Shown here in pieces: positions 16,744 to 26,147 of a stretch of 64,000 nt of DNA (position 1 is the stretch's first letter; each line of letters opens with the position of its first letter). The stretch is from JAVWMQ01 sp036646055 (lineage in GTDB: Bacteria > Bacillota > Clostridia > Peptostreptococcales > Anaerovoracaceae): contig JAVXMY010000002.1 in the NCBI GenBank assembly GCA_036646055.1, positions 124,001 through 188,000 of the forward strand, written 5' to 3'. Under the pieces are notes generated by a model. That model was not told the DNA's origin. It saw only the letters and a program-made list of their open reading frames with translations, and did no database searches. The position numbers were made by a program, and so were the translations under genes.

Positions 16744-18144
16744 TTATTTTGCAGCCTTTTTAGCTTTTTTGGCTTCTACGTCTGCTAAATAGTATTTACC
16801 AGGTGTATTGAAGAACTCCTTAGTTAATTTGGCAACCTTAGGTGCTAATAATATTACACCTACCATATTTGGAATAATAATAATTCCTAGCATGAAGTCT
16901 GTTAAAGAATATAAAGTTGTTAGATCTGCAAGACCTAATGTTGCAACTACAATAGCTACAATGTATACCCATCTCCAGATTTTAGCAAATTTAATTCCAA
17001 ACAAGAATTCCGCCTGTTTTTCTCCGTAGAATATAACTACTAGAATTGTAGATAATACGAAGAAGAATACGCAAATAGCAATAAATACGTTACCAAAGCT
17101 TCCGAAAGCCTCTCCGTAAGCAGCCTGAGCTAAAGCGCCAGGTTCAATACCTTCATGTTTCCAAACTCCTGATGTTAAAATAGCTAATGCTGTAACTGAG
17201 CATACGATTAAAGTATCAACTACGCATTCGAATACTCCCCACATAGCCTGTCTAATTGGGTGATCAACTGTAGCTGCTGAGTGGGCCATTGGTGCTGTAC
17301 CCATACCAGCTTCATTGGAGTAAACTCCACGAGCAGCACCCCATCTAAGTGCTAGAGCAATAGTAGATCCTGCAAATCCACCTACTGCTGAATGTGGTGC
17401 AAATGCATAAGCAAAAATGCTAGCAAATGCTGCTGGTAGTTCTGAAATGTTCATGAAGATTACTACTAAAGCTCCGCCTAAGTAGAAACAAGCCATGATT
17501 GGTACCATTAAATCTGTAACCTTAGCGATTCTCTTAAGTCCGCCAACGCATACGATAATAGCAATAACAGCAATGATTATACCAACAACTTTTTCGTCAA
17601 CACCAAATACTACAGCCTGAGCTGAAGCTGATGCAGCCTGAGAAGCAATTGAAGGGATAAGTTCTAACATTAAGAAAAACGCATAGAACATTCCGAAGAA
17701 TTTTCCAATTGGACCACCAAGACCTTTACTTAGGTAGTAGTAAGGTCCTCCAACCCATTCGCCTTTTTCGTTCTTTTCTTTGTACATCTGTCCAAGTGCA
17801 ACTTCGACAAACTTAGTTCCGCATCCTATAATAGCTAGAATCCACATCCAGAAGATAGCTCCTGGACCACCAAGTGCAATAGCAACGGGAACACCAACGA
17901 TGTTAGAAGCACCAATTGAAGATGCTAGAGCAGCAACAGCAGCTGAGAATGGAGAAATTTCTCCTTCTTCTGCTTTACCAAACATTTTACCAAATGTTTG
18001 AGTACAAATATAACCAAATTTTGTAACCTGAATAACTCCTATGCGAAGTGTTACGTATAGTCCACCGCCACCGATTACGAATAATATTGGCAGCCCCCAA
18101 AACCAGTTTGCGAATCCTACCATTAAGTCAATTATTGATTGCAT
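16744..18144 (-). CDS. Sodium:alanine/glycine symporter, AGCS family (copy 2)
   Basis: A 466-residue Na+:amino-acid symporter with about ten helices. SSIGASNIVGVPVAIALGGPG corresponds to the family's first signature (ASN replaces GTGN), and LALRWGAARGVYSNEAGMGTAP to the second. A KKAKKAAK tail ends the protein. AAAGGA lies about 8 nt before the ATG. It is placed between M20 peptidase genes and the dehydratase, consistent with uptake of an amino acid that the cluster produces or deaminates. Confidence 0.92.
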   Translation of the reverse strand: MQSIIDLMVGFANWFWGLPILFVIGGGGLYVTLRIGVIQVTKFGYICTQTFGKMFGKAEEGEISPFSAAVAALASSIGASNIVGVPVAIALGGPGAIFWMWILAIIGCGTKFVEVALGQMYKEKNEKGEWVGGPYYYLSKGLGGPIGKFFGMFYAFFLMLELIPSIASQAASASAQAVVFGVDEKVVGIIIAVIAIIVCVGGLKRIAKVTDLMVPIMACFYLGGALVVIFMNISELPAAFASIFAYAFAPHSAVGGFAGSTIALALRWGAARGVYSNEAGMGTAPMAHSAATVDHPIRQAMWGVFECVVDTLIVCSVTALAILTSGVWKHEGIEPGALAQAAYGEAFGSFGNVFIAICVFFFVLSTILVVIFYGEKQAEFLFGIKFAKIWRWVYIVAIVVATLGLADLTTLYSLTDFMLGIIIIPNMVGVILLAPKVAKLTKEFFNTPGKYYLADVEAKKAKKAAK

Positions 18145-18168
18145 GATATTTTTCCTTTCTCTAAATAT

Positions 18169-18201
18169 GTAATAAGTAATAAGTAATAAGTAATAAGTAA
18201 T
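18169..18201. repeat. Heptamer tandem repeat (GTAATAA)n
   Basis: About 4.7 copies of GTAATAA just upstream of the AGCS copy 2 gene. The same heptamer, on the other strand, recurs at 27173-27198. It is a simple AT microsatellite that could vary the spacing before the gene. Confidence 0.85.
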
Positions 18202-18216
18202 GTAACTAATATCATA

Positions 18217-18270
18217 TTACAAGGACCTTAAAAATTTTAAGATAATTCCGTTTATGTCATGTCCTTGTAA
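18217..18270 (-). other. Long-armed hairpin between M20 and AGCS genes
   Basis: TTACAAGGAC and GTCCTTGTAA pair across a 34-nt loop that contains a further CTTAAAA/TTTTAAG dyad. It follows the M20 stop on the minus strand. It may be a terminator or an mRNA-stabilising element; there is no strong T-run. Confidence 0.45.
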
Positions 18271-18277
18271 GATAAAA

Positions 18278-19921
18278 CTATTTTAGAAGATCCTTGATTG
18301 TCTTTTCAATTAACTCTGGAGTAATTTCAAATGTGTATCTTGTATCAATTCTTTCTGTGTATTTATGAGCATCTTTACCAACTGTACCAATATCTACTAC
18401 TGGTAAGTCAAGTTTCTGCATATCTTCAAGAGGAAGATCATAGATATCTCCGTATCCTGGAGTGTTTGACTGTAGCTTAGCAATAGCATCAGTTTCTTTT
18501 GGAGCTGCTGCATAACTTAAATCTGAAATACAAGGTAAGAATCTCTTTTCTATAATTTCATATTCTGTTTCTGTTGTTGAAATAGCCTTGTTAACAGCTT
18601 CGATTAGAGCAACTTCTTTGTCGTTCTTACCTTCAACATAGATATGTGGGTAATAAGGAGGTGTGTAATATAGTACTAAAACTGGATCCTTATCAGACCA
18701 TAAGTTATGAACAAATTCAACAATCTTCATTGATTTATCTCTAACATCAATTGTTTCATCCTTAGTTAATTCTGCAACATATCCATCAACCTGTTTATCT
18801 AGATCAGCAACTTCAGCTTTAACTGCAGCATATAGTTCTTCGTAAACCATAGTTCTTGCAACCCATGGCTGTGGTTTATATTCTCTTCCAATCATTCCGC
18901 AGAAAGTCTTATATCTATCATTAATAGTATCAACAACAGCTTCGAAACATTCCTGTCCAGCCTTCTTCATTTTTTCTAAAACCTGGTCTGGTGTGCTAAT
19001 GTGAGTAGCATAGTTGAAGAAAATATTTGCTGTTCTAGCAATCTGAACTGAATATTCAGGTTTAAGATCTCTCTGTTTTAGAGTTACCGGAGGTAGTGTT
19101 ACATGTCCGTCAACTTCATCACAAAATTCAGGGTTTAAGTTAACTCTTCTTGTAATTTCAGCAGCGATCTGGTTTGGATCTAAACCATCAAATGATTCTC
19201 CTACGTGAGTTTCCTTACCTACAATGAAGAATGAAGGCATTAACTTACCAACTGTTCCTACATAAACATATTTAAGAGGATCTCCTGGGTAAGCTGGCGC
19301 AACATAGTCAGGATCTATTAATGCTAGATATTCAAATCCGTCTTTTTCCTTTAATCTAATTAATTCAGGAACAAGGTTAAGCATTCCTCTTGAGTTTCCT
19401 TCTTCGTCACAAACAGCACCGAAGATAATGTTTCCTTGGAAATTTTTAATATCTTTTGAGATGTCTTCCATAAGAGCCATAACAGCTGCATCTCCTGATT
19501 TCATATCAAATAGCCCTCTACCAAACATGTATTTGCCAGATTCTAAATCTTCTCTAGCTTCTGCTGGTAGTGATACTCCCTTAAGCTTTTCCATTAACTC
19601 GTAAGGTTTTGTTGCGTATTCCTGTAGTGGACCGTAGTCTGAAATACCAACTGTATCAGTATGTCCAATTAGAACTACTGTTTTATTTGAAGGTGCTTTT
19701 TCTCCCTTTAAGATTGAAACAACAACCTGTCTTCCAACTGGATCATCTTTAACCGGTAACATATAAAGGTTTTCAGGATGTTCCTTCCAATAGTCCATTC
19801 CTGAGAAGATTTCATAAACCTTTTTTGAAACTTCTACTTCACCTGGTGTATCAACGATACTCTGCACTGCTGTAAGCTCAAGTGCGATTTCTTTAATTCT
19901 TGCGCTAACTTCTGGTTTCAT
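18278..19921 (-). CDS. M20 family metallopeptidase, RocB-like (copy 1)
   Basis: A 547-residue zinc hydrolase of the RocB ('arginine utilization protein') type, longer than classic M20 enzymes. Metal ligands are seen in VVLIGHTDTVG (His, Asp), GRGLFDMKSGDAAV (bridging Asp) and AVCDEEGNSRG (catalytic Glu and metal Glu). RocB-like proteins are thought to hydrolyse amide/peptide bonds in amino-acid catabolism, but the reaction is not firmly known. It is the last of three consecutive M20 genes, 11 bp after the second. Confidence 0.88.
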   Translation of the reverse strand: MKPEVSARIKEIALELTAVQSIVDTPGEVEVSKKVYEIFSGMDYWKEHPENLYMLPVKDDPVGRQVVVSILKGEKAPSNKTVVLIGHTDTVGISDYGPLQEYATKPYELMEKLKGVSLPAEAREDLESGKYMFGRGLFDMKSGDAAVMALMEDISKDIKNFQGNIIFGAVCDEEGNSRGMLNLVPELIRLKEKDGFEYLALIDPDYVAPAYPGDPLKYVYVGTVGKLMPSFFIVGKETHVGESFDGLDPNQIAAEITRRVNLNPEFCDEVDGHVTLPPVTLKQRDLKPEYSVQIARTANIFFNYATHISTPDQVLEKMKKAGQECFEAVVDTINDRYKTFCGMIGREYKPQPWVARTMVYEELYAAVKAEVADLDKQVDGYVAELTKDETIDVRDKSMKIVEFVHNLWSDKDPVLVLYYTPPYYPHIYVEGKNDKEVALIEAVNKAISTTETEYEIIEKRFLPCISDLSYAAAPKETDAIAKLQSNTPGYGDIYDLPLEDMQKLDLPVVDIGTVGKDAHKYTERIDTRYTFEITPELIEKTIKDLLK

Positions 19922-19932
19922 TTTTATTCCTC

Positions 19933-21141
19933 CTATTTAGCTAATATTTTTATTAAAAACTTACTTATACTATTTGCTACTTCCACCGTATCAGAAAGAC
20001 TTGTTCTTTCGTCATGGGAATGGAAGTTATCGCCATTTGGTCCAAACAAGACTGTTGGTATTTCAAGCTTTCCACCAATGTGGTTAAAATCTCCAATACT
20101 TTGGAAATATGCAATATTTCCATCTTGTTTGCATTCTTCTTTTACTGCCTCTTTAAGACTTAAAAGAATTTCATTATCTTCATCAATACAATATGGTATA
20201 AACCCACCGTCAAAGCCTTCTGCAACAGATTTTCTAAACTCAATAGTTGCATTACCTTCTATGTTTGCCTCATCAATAGCGGCACTGACTTTTTCTCTAA
20301 TAGTTTCCATTGTTTCGCCTCTAACAGCGTGATGGAAAACTTCAATATTTGCCCAATCAGGAACGCTACATGCACCGACTTCATTGGTTACTCCAATTAC
20401 ACAAGTTGAAGATTTCTCAAGTTTATGGTCTGTTGCAGGTTCCATTTCCTTTAACTTACCAATTATTTTAGCCACATCCTCTAGTGCATTAATTCCAAGT
20501 TCTGGAGTTGCTGCATGAGCAGACTTGCCAGTAACTTTTATTTCAAAGTTATAGCCCCCTCTAGCTCCTAGGCATAAACAAGGGTGTGCTACTCCAGTAA
20601 AACCCGCGCTAGGCTCAGTGATTATAGCAAAGTCAGCTTCTTCCTTAATGTTATGTATTTCATCCTTTATGATAAAAACAGTACCAAGACCGTAGGGCCC
20701 CTCTTCGTCAGAAACAAAGTGATAAACGATTTTTCCTATAAACTGACCCGATGTCTCCTCTATGAAATGCTTAATGGCTAGCATAATTGCTGCGCATCCA
20801 GCTTTCATATCTAAAGCGCCAACCCCATACATATAGTCGCCTTCTATTTCTGCCTCATACGGCTTGTGCTTCCAACCCTTGCAAAGTTTAACTGTGTCTA
20901 GGTGCCCACCAAGATAAATTACCGGACCTTCCTTGCCACTATCTAAACATCCCACAACGTTTTTACCATAAAAATCCGTTTCAATAGGTTCATGGAATGT
21001 GTGAATTTGACCGTCTAACCCATTAGATTGAAGCCAGTTTAACACATAGTCCATAATGTCAGCCTCTTCAAAGTAAGGACTTTGAATTTTAACCATATCT
21101 CCTAATAGTGAAATTACTTTGTCTATATCTATTTTTTCCAT
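19933..21141 (-). CDS. M20 family peptidase (ArgE/DapE-like deacylase)
   Basis: A 402-residue dinuclear zinc hydrolase. Motifs: YLGGHLDTVKL (His and Asp), GVGALDMKAGCAA (bridging Asp), FVSDEEGPYG (catalytic and metal Glu), and a C-terminal SHDERTS histidine. Relatives remove acyl or succinyl groups from ornithine or diaminopimelate, or act as dipeptidases. The catabolic neighbourhood argues against a biosynthetic ArgE or DapE role. The start directly abuts the upstream M20 stop, with GGGAGC 6 nt before it inside the preceding gene. Confidence 0.9.
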   Translation of the reverse strand: MEKIDIDKVISLLGDMVKIQSPYFEEADIMDYVLNWLQSNGLDGQIHTFHEPIETDFYGKNVVGCLDSGKEGPVIYLGGHLDTVKLCKGWKHKPYEAEIEGDYMYGVGALDMKAGCAAIMLAIKHFIEETSGQFIGKIVYHFVSDEEGPYGLGTVFIIKDEIHNIKEEADFAIITEPSAGFTGVAHPCLCLGARGGYNFEIKVTGKSAHAATPELGINALEDVAKIIGKLKEMEPATDHKLEKSSTCVIGVTNEVGACSVPDWANIEVFHHAVRGETMETIREKVSAAIDEANIEGNATIEFRKSVAEGFDGGFIPYCIDEDNEILLSLKEAVKEECKQDGNIAYFQSIGDFNHIGGKLEIPTVLFGPNGDNFHSHDERTSLSDTVEVANSISKFLIKILAK

Positions 21142-22785
21142 CTATAGCTCCCACATATGTTTAATTAACTCTCTAGTAGTTGCAGGTACAATTTCAAACA
21201 AACTCTTTTTGTTAACTCTTTCTGCTGCCTGATGGTAGTTTAGACCCATAGGTCCATATATTACAGCTGGAATTGCAATGTCTTCCATGGATTCAAAATC
21301 AATGCTATATAAATCTCCCCAAAGAGGTGTATCCCTAGAGAATGCCTCATAGTCAAACTTCTGACATAAACCGCTATAACTTGCATCAGATATGCCCATA
21401 AAGTAGTTTTCATAGTTCATATCTTGCTGGAAGTTTTCTTTTGAATACTTACTTACAAATTCATATGCTGATGTTCCGTATCCTTCCTTACCAGGTATTC
21501 TATCTGCATGAACAGGTGAATAGTATGGTGGCGTAAATGCGATTAGTACTACTGGTGCTAACATATTAGCAAAACCTAGTACTTCTTTCATCATGTATTG
21601 AGTCCCTTCTGGATAGTTAAATGAGCCATCTTCTATTTTTGCCTTTGCTGTTTCATAAACACCATTATAGAATTCTTCAAATTCACCAGGATGTTCAGCT
21701 TTCATCTTTTCTACTAGTTCCTCAAATGACCAAACTATTGGTTCATAGTGAAGTTTTTCTTTGGTTTCAAATTTATTTCTTTTCTTAAATTCTTGGTATG
21801 TATTGTTTAGTTTCTCAACTTTTTCTTCAAAGACTTTAGTGGCAATGTCCTTTAACTGATTCATCATTTCTGTTGGTGTTTTGTCAAAGCTTAGTACAGT
21901 GAAATATCCTGATGCAAGTTTTGGAAGTGTTACATCATAAATATCCTTCATATCTCTAAGGTTTGTCCAGTTTGGAGGAACTGTTGCCTCGTCTTCATAA
22001 ATATCTGAGAAATCTAAGGATCCATTTGTTTTTTCATATATTCCAGTCAAAACATCTAAGGCATTCATACCATTGAAGCAATACCCAATATGAGCTGGTA
22101 CTCCTTGTACCATTACTACCGGCATAGTTTTGCCTACTGATCCAATTGACATTATCTGATTGCCTTCAACTAGATTTGTTGGCTCTGGATCAATTAATAA
22201 TTTATAGTTTAAACTGTGTTCCTTCTTTAATTTACTTAAAATTTTAACACCGTCTCTCATTCCTGCTGAGTAAGACTCTTCATCTGGAACAACCATAAAA
22301 ACTATGCTTCCTTCTAGTGTTCCCTCCATAGCTTGCTTAGCATAATCTTCTAGAAGTGCCATGTGTATTGCAATGCCACCCTTCATATCAGCTGCGCCTC
22401 TGCCCCAAATCCATTCTCCAGATTCCATATGCTCTCTTTGAAGTGGATCTAATTCTAAGGTTGCAATTTTACTTTCTAGTTCTTCACCTAAGGTAAATGC
22501 CATATCGGCAAAGGTTCCATAAGGTTCTGCTGAAACAACGTCTATATGTCCCATCATAACTACAGTTTCTGAACTGTTCCCCTTTAAGAAGCCATATGTT
22601 ACTGCTCTACCAAAAGGATCTTCTGGAATTTGATGGTATTCAAAATTATTTGGATTATTTTTGAAATACTCAATTCCCTTAAGGAAATCATATACATATT
22701 TAGCCGGTGCAGCTTCCTTAGCTGTGCCTGAAATACTATCTAATGCTACTAATTCTGTTAAATATTTTTTTATTCTCTTTTGCAT
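21142..22785 (-). CDS. M20 family metallopeptidase, RocB-like (copy 2)
   Basis: A 547-residue paralogue of the RocB-like gene two positions downstream. Motifs: VVMMGHIDVVS, GRGAADMKGGIAI and VVPDEESYSAG. The two proteins have exactly the same length and order of motifs but clearly different sequence, so the duplication is old. First gene of the M20-AGCS-dehydratase cluster on the minus strand; TATAAT-like sequence lies just before it. The function is inferred as hydrolysis of an amino-acid conjugate or peptide feeding the symporter/dehydratase pathway. Confidence 0.87.
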   Translation of the reverse strand: MQKRIKKYLTELVALDSISGTAKEAAPAKYVYDFLKGIEYFKNNPNNFEYHQIPEDPFGRAVTYGFLKGNSSETVVMMGHIDVVSAEPYGTFADMAFTLGEELESKIATLELDPLQREHMESGEWIWGRGAADMKGGIAIHMALLEDYAKQAMEGTLEGSIVFMVVPDEESYSAGMRDGVKILSKLKKEHSLNYKLLIDPEPTNLVEGNQIMSIGSVGKTMPVVMVQGVPAHIGYCFNGMNALDVLTGIYEKTNGSLDFSDIYEDEATVPPNWTNLRDMKDIYDVTLPKLASGYFTVLSFDKTPTEMMNQLKDIATKVFEEKVEKLNNTYQEFKKRNKFETKEKLHYEPIVWSFEELVEKMKAEHPGEFEEFYNGVYETAKAKIEDGSFNYPEGTQYMMKEVLGFANMLAPVVLIAFTPPYYSPVHADRIPGKEGYGTSAYEFVSKYSKENFQQDMNYENYFMGISDASYSGLCQKFDYEAFSRDTPLWGDLYSIDFESMEDIAIPAVIYGPMGLNYHQAAERVNKKSLFEIVPATTRELIKHMWEL

Positions 22786-22952
22786 TTTTCTACCTCATTA
22801 TATATACTATGTTATCTTAATAATACGTCACTATTTCAAATTAACTCAAAAAACTTCAAATATAAATTTATCATTAACAAAAAAATTCGATAATTGTTAT
22901 TTCTATCCTATATTTTTCAATATTTCTAATGGCAAGAACTTTATACCATAAA

Positions 22953-22977
22953 AAAAAACAGCATTGAGCTGTTTTTT
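22953..22977. terminator. Terminator of the two-component operon
   Basis: AAAAAACAGC-ATTGA-GCTGTTTTTT, six bases beyond the response-regulator stop. Symmetric. Confidence 0.88.
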
Positions 22978-22983
22978 CCTGTG

Positions 22984-23832
22984 TTATTCAATATATGTTA
23001 GCAGGCCTTCTATAAATCTATTGATTTTAATTCGCCCACCTGTTTGGCTATTACCTTTAACAAATTCCATTTCTTCCTTTAGACTAGCAAAATCGTAAAC
23101 ATAGTTACCATAAAACTCGACTATTTCACTTCCGAAATCGTCAATAGCAATTATTGCCACATTGGTTAGACCTTTTTTGATGGTTCTACGGATTCGTTGC
23201 TCAACATTTTTGGCAGTGTCATCCATTAAATCAGCAACAGCCTGCAGGGTTTCCTTGTTATACTCCACTTGATTTTCTATCATGTATTTACAGGTGTTAA
23301 GTATGTCTGTAGCACCTTTTTCCCCAACAAGTCCTAAGTTTCCAAGGAAATGTTTAATGCTTTTCATATTGTTTTCATTAGAACTGTCAGGTTTTGTTTC
23401 TGCCACTGGCATACTACCAACAGCACCAAGAATCCCTTCAATGTTTTTTAGTACATTCTCATTGTTTATAACATTATTTGTATTTTCTAAAACCCTTTTG
23501 ATTTCTATAATATTTAAAGGTTTATTAATAAAAAAGTCTACACCAGCACCATAAGCGTCTCCAACCATTTCCTTATCCGAAACCTTAGAAATCATAATGA
23601 ATCTGGTGTTTGGCGTAACAGCTTTTAGCTCTTTAACTACTGAAATACCATCTTTTTCACTCATCAAAAGATCGATTAAAACAATATCTACCTTAAGTGT
23701 TTTAATTTCAGTAATTGCTTTTTCAGGATTTATATTATAGCCTATAACATCTCCTAGTTTTTCTTTAACAATAATATTTTCTAGAGTCTTAATTATAGCC
23801 ATATCATCATCAATTAAATAGTATTTCATCAT
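22984..23832 (-). CDS. Response regulator, GlnL/YcbB type
   Basis: A 282-residue regulator. Residues ~1-118 are a receiver domain (acidic pocket DDD near residue 9, phospho-acceptor Asp in VLIDLLMSEKDG, Lys in FFINKP). The C-terminal ~130 residues resemble the YcbB DNA-binding domain (VEQRIRRTIKKGLTNVA). In Bacillus the GlnK-GlnL pair controls glutamine uptake. The start was set at 23832, eight bases after GAGGAGGT. It overlaps the kinase gene by 23 bp. Likely targets are nearby amino-acid/peptide genes, but no operator was found. Confidence 0.87.
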   Translation of the reverse strand: MMKYYLIDDDMAIIKTLENIIVKEKLGDVIGYNINPEKAITEIKTLKVDIVLIDLLMSEKDGISVVKELKAVTPNTRFIMISKVSDKEMVGDAYGAGVDFFINKPLNIIEIKRVLENTNNVINNENVLKNIEGILGAVGSMPVAETKPDSSNENNMKSIKHFLGNLGLVGEKGATDILNTCKYMIENQVEYNKETLQAVADLMDDTAKNVEQRIRRTIKKGLTNVAIIAIDDFGSEIVEFYGNYVYDFASLKEEMEFVKGNSQTGGRIKINRFIEGLLTYIE

Positions 23833-25144
23833 TTTTATTAACCTCCTCTCCAAAGTCTTGATTTACTGGAATTTTAATTTTAAATTCAGTTTTTTCCTTT
23901 ACCTTAGATGTAACAGAAATAGTTCCATGAAATTGTTTTTCAATATAATCTCTAACAATTAAAAGGCCAATCCCCCTATACATATTCCCCGTTTCAGAAG
24001 AGTATTTAGTACTAAACTTACTAAGAAAAATACTATCTATAATATCTTCAGGAATCCCAGGTCCGTTATCAGAAACCGTTACAATATAATTGTCCTCCTC
24101 TAAATACACATTCAAAAAAACATAGTATCCATTCTTATCATCAGTATCTATTATAGCTTCTAAACTGTTATAAATTAAATTCCTAATAATTGAAACCATT
24201 TCAAAATGTTCCTTAATGAAGAAGTCTTTTCGAACTCTAGAATAGTAAGAAACATTTGGGCAGTTCTTCTTAATAAATTGCATTACATCGGTTTTAACAA
24301 TACTTGCCACATCACTCATGCTAATTTCAGGTTGCTCGTATTCCTCAACAAATTCTTCTCGCATTGAGTTTATGGCCCTAACATAATCCCCCTTAATTTC
24401 ATGGGCATCCTTAGCAATTTCCAAAGACCTATTCCTAAGGCTTCTAGGAACATCAATTTCTTCCATTTCCTTAGTAAGTGTATATGCGTTTTTCATTAAA
24501 TTTTCAATTTCAACTATATTTTTTTGCATAATATATAGTTCATTACACATTTCAGAAGCCATTACCGTTAGTTTTCTATACTCTTCATCGTGTTCTTCTC
24601 TAGCAATTAAAGTACCGTTGGCCTCCATAGCAATTAAAATAACCCAGATTATTACTGTTCTGCCTAAAGCTATAGCCGCAATAGACAAAACTGTACTCAC
24701 ACTAAAAAGCATTTGATCCATTATAACGCTTCTAGCTATTAATTCTACCACATTGCCGCAAAAATCAGAAATAACAGCACCATAAAGAAACTTATTTCTC
24801 TTGCCCACGTCATCTAGTATTACCTTTTTTAATATGGAAAAAACCGCGCCGTAGCTAAAGAAAAACATGGTGTCAGGTAATGCCAAAAAGAAAGCTTCTG
24901 ACAAGTCGCCAAGTTGATACCACAAAATTGACATTCTAAGGGCTGGTGAAAATATTCCAGACATAATAGCTATATACATAGGCGAAAGCTGTACATATGA
25001 ATAAACAAAAATAGCAAAAACAACAACAGAGAATCCAACTATGAATCCTTCTACCAAAATATCCAATTGAAGCAATGATCCCAAGGATACAAATACTGCA
25101 ATTTGAACGGTTTGCTTTAATTTCTGCCTATTATACTCCTTCAT
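23810..25144 (-). CDS. Sensor histidine kinase, GlnK/YcbA type
   Basis: A 444-residue membrane kinase. Residues ~12-185 hold about six membrane helices with no extracellular sensor domain. A long helical linker carries the probable phospho-acceptor region AKDAHEIKGDY. The C-terminal ATPase domain shows NLIYNSLEAI (N box), DNGPGIPEDI (G1 box) and RGIGLLIVRDY (G2 box). It pairs with the overlapping downstream response regulator. A multi-helix sensor without a loop domain suggests sensing in or near the membrane. Confidence 0.88.
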   Translation of the reverse strand: MKEYNRQKLKQTVQIAVFVSLGSLLQLDILVEGFIVGFSVVVFAIFVYSYVQLSPMYIAIMSGIFSPALRMSILWYQLGDLSEAFFLALPDTMFFFSYGAVFSILKKVILDDVGKRNKFLYGAVISDFCGNVVELIARSVIMDQMLFSVSTVLSIAAIALGRTVIIWVILIAMEANGTLIAREEHDEEYRKLTVMASEMCNELYIMQKNIVEIENLMKNAYTLTKEMEEIDVPRSLRNRSLEIAKDAHEIKGDYVRAINSMREEFVEEYEQPEISMSDVASIVKTDVMQFIKKNCPNVSYYSRVRKDFFIKEHFEMVSIIRNLIYNSLEAIIDTDDKNGYYVFLNVYLEEDNYIVTVSDNGPGIPEDIIDSIFLSKFSTKYSSETGNMYRGIGLLIVRDYIEKQFHGTISVTSKVKEKTEFKIKIPVNQDFGEEVNKNDEILFN

Positions 25145-25293
25145 TTTACTCCTTCACTTATTTAAAAAATATTATTTTAAAAGACTACAAATTGTAGCCT
25201 TAAATTGTAGGTTATATTATCCCATATTCTGTTTATTTTTGCAAGTTTAGTCTTAAAACCAAAGTCATATGTAATACAAGGCAAAAAACATGT

Positions 25294-25321
25294 TTGAATT
25301 AAGAGACAAACAGTGTATAAT
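25294..25321 (+). promoter_or_regulatory. Promoter of sufC-sufB
   Basis: TTGAAT (25294-25299), 16-bp spacer, TATAAT (25316-25321), about 67 bp before the sufC ATG. No IscR-like site was recognised. Confidence 0.7.
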
Positions 25322-25388
25322 AAATAATGTATGTTGTATTGCATAAAATAGCCAAAGGCTATTCATATATATAAAACGGAGGAAGCTT

Positions 25389-26147
25389 ATGCTTAGTATC
25401 AAAAACTTAACTTTTACAGCCGTAGATGACGGGCCTGCAAAAGAAATATTATCAGATGTTAGCTTTACAGCTGAAGATGGTAAATTTATTGTAATTACCG
25501 GCCCTAATGGTAGCGGTAAATCAACTCTTGCCAAAATCATTGCAGGAATCAAAACACAGACAGATGGGGAAATCTTCTTAGATCAAGATGAAATCACCAA
25601 TGCCTCTATTACAGAACGTGCTCAAAAGGGAATCGCCTTTGCATTCCAACAGCCTGTTCGTTTCAAAGGACTTACAGTAACTGACCTTGTCAGTCTTGCT
25701 GCAGGTAGAGAAATCGGCAAGGATGAACTTTGCGAAATTCTAACTAGAGTAGGATTGTGTGCACTAGAATATATTGATAGAGATGTTAACGACAGTTTAT
25801 CTGGTGGAGAAATCAAAAGAATTGAAATTGCTATGGCAATGGTTAGAAATGCTAAACTTACAATCTTTGACGAACCAGAAGCAGGTATCGACTTATGGAG
25901 TTTCAACCATTTAATCGAAATTTTTAAAGACCTTAGAGATAACTCTAATGGTTCAATTATCATAATCTCTCATCAGGAAAGAATCTTAGACATTGCTGAC
26001 AAAATCATTGTTTTATCAGCTGGTAAAATTGTTGCAGAAGGATCCAAAGAAGAAGTTCTTCCAACACTAATTTCTACAAACAGTCAGAGAAACTTCTGTA
26101 GAGCCACATTGTCAGATTTAGAAGGGGCGGTGAAAATCAATGAATAA
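25389..26147 (+). CDS. sufC: Fe-S cluster assembly ATPase SufC
   Basis: A 252-residue ABC-type ATPase. Walker A is ITGPNGSGKSTLAK, the signature LSGGEIKRIEIA, and Walker B TIFDEPEAGID. SufC drives conformational change in the SufB scaffold during iron-sulfur cluster assembly. It overlaps the SufB-like gene by 8 bp. No sufS, sufU or sufD is in the neighbourhood, which fits a minimal two-gene system. Confidence 0.93.
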   Translation: MLSIKNLTFTAVDDGPAKEILSDVSFTAEDGKFIVITGPNGSGKSTLAKIIAGIKTQTDGEIFLDQDEITNASITERAQKGIAFAFQQPVRFKGLTVTDLVSLAAGREIGKDELCEILTRVGLCALEYIDRDVNDSLSGGEIKRIEIAMAMVRNAKLTIFDEPEAGIDLWSFNHLIEIFKDLRDNSNGSIIIISHQERILDIADKIIVLSAGKIVAEGSKEEVLPTLISTNSQRNFCRATLSDLEGAVKINE

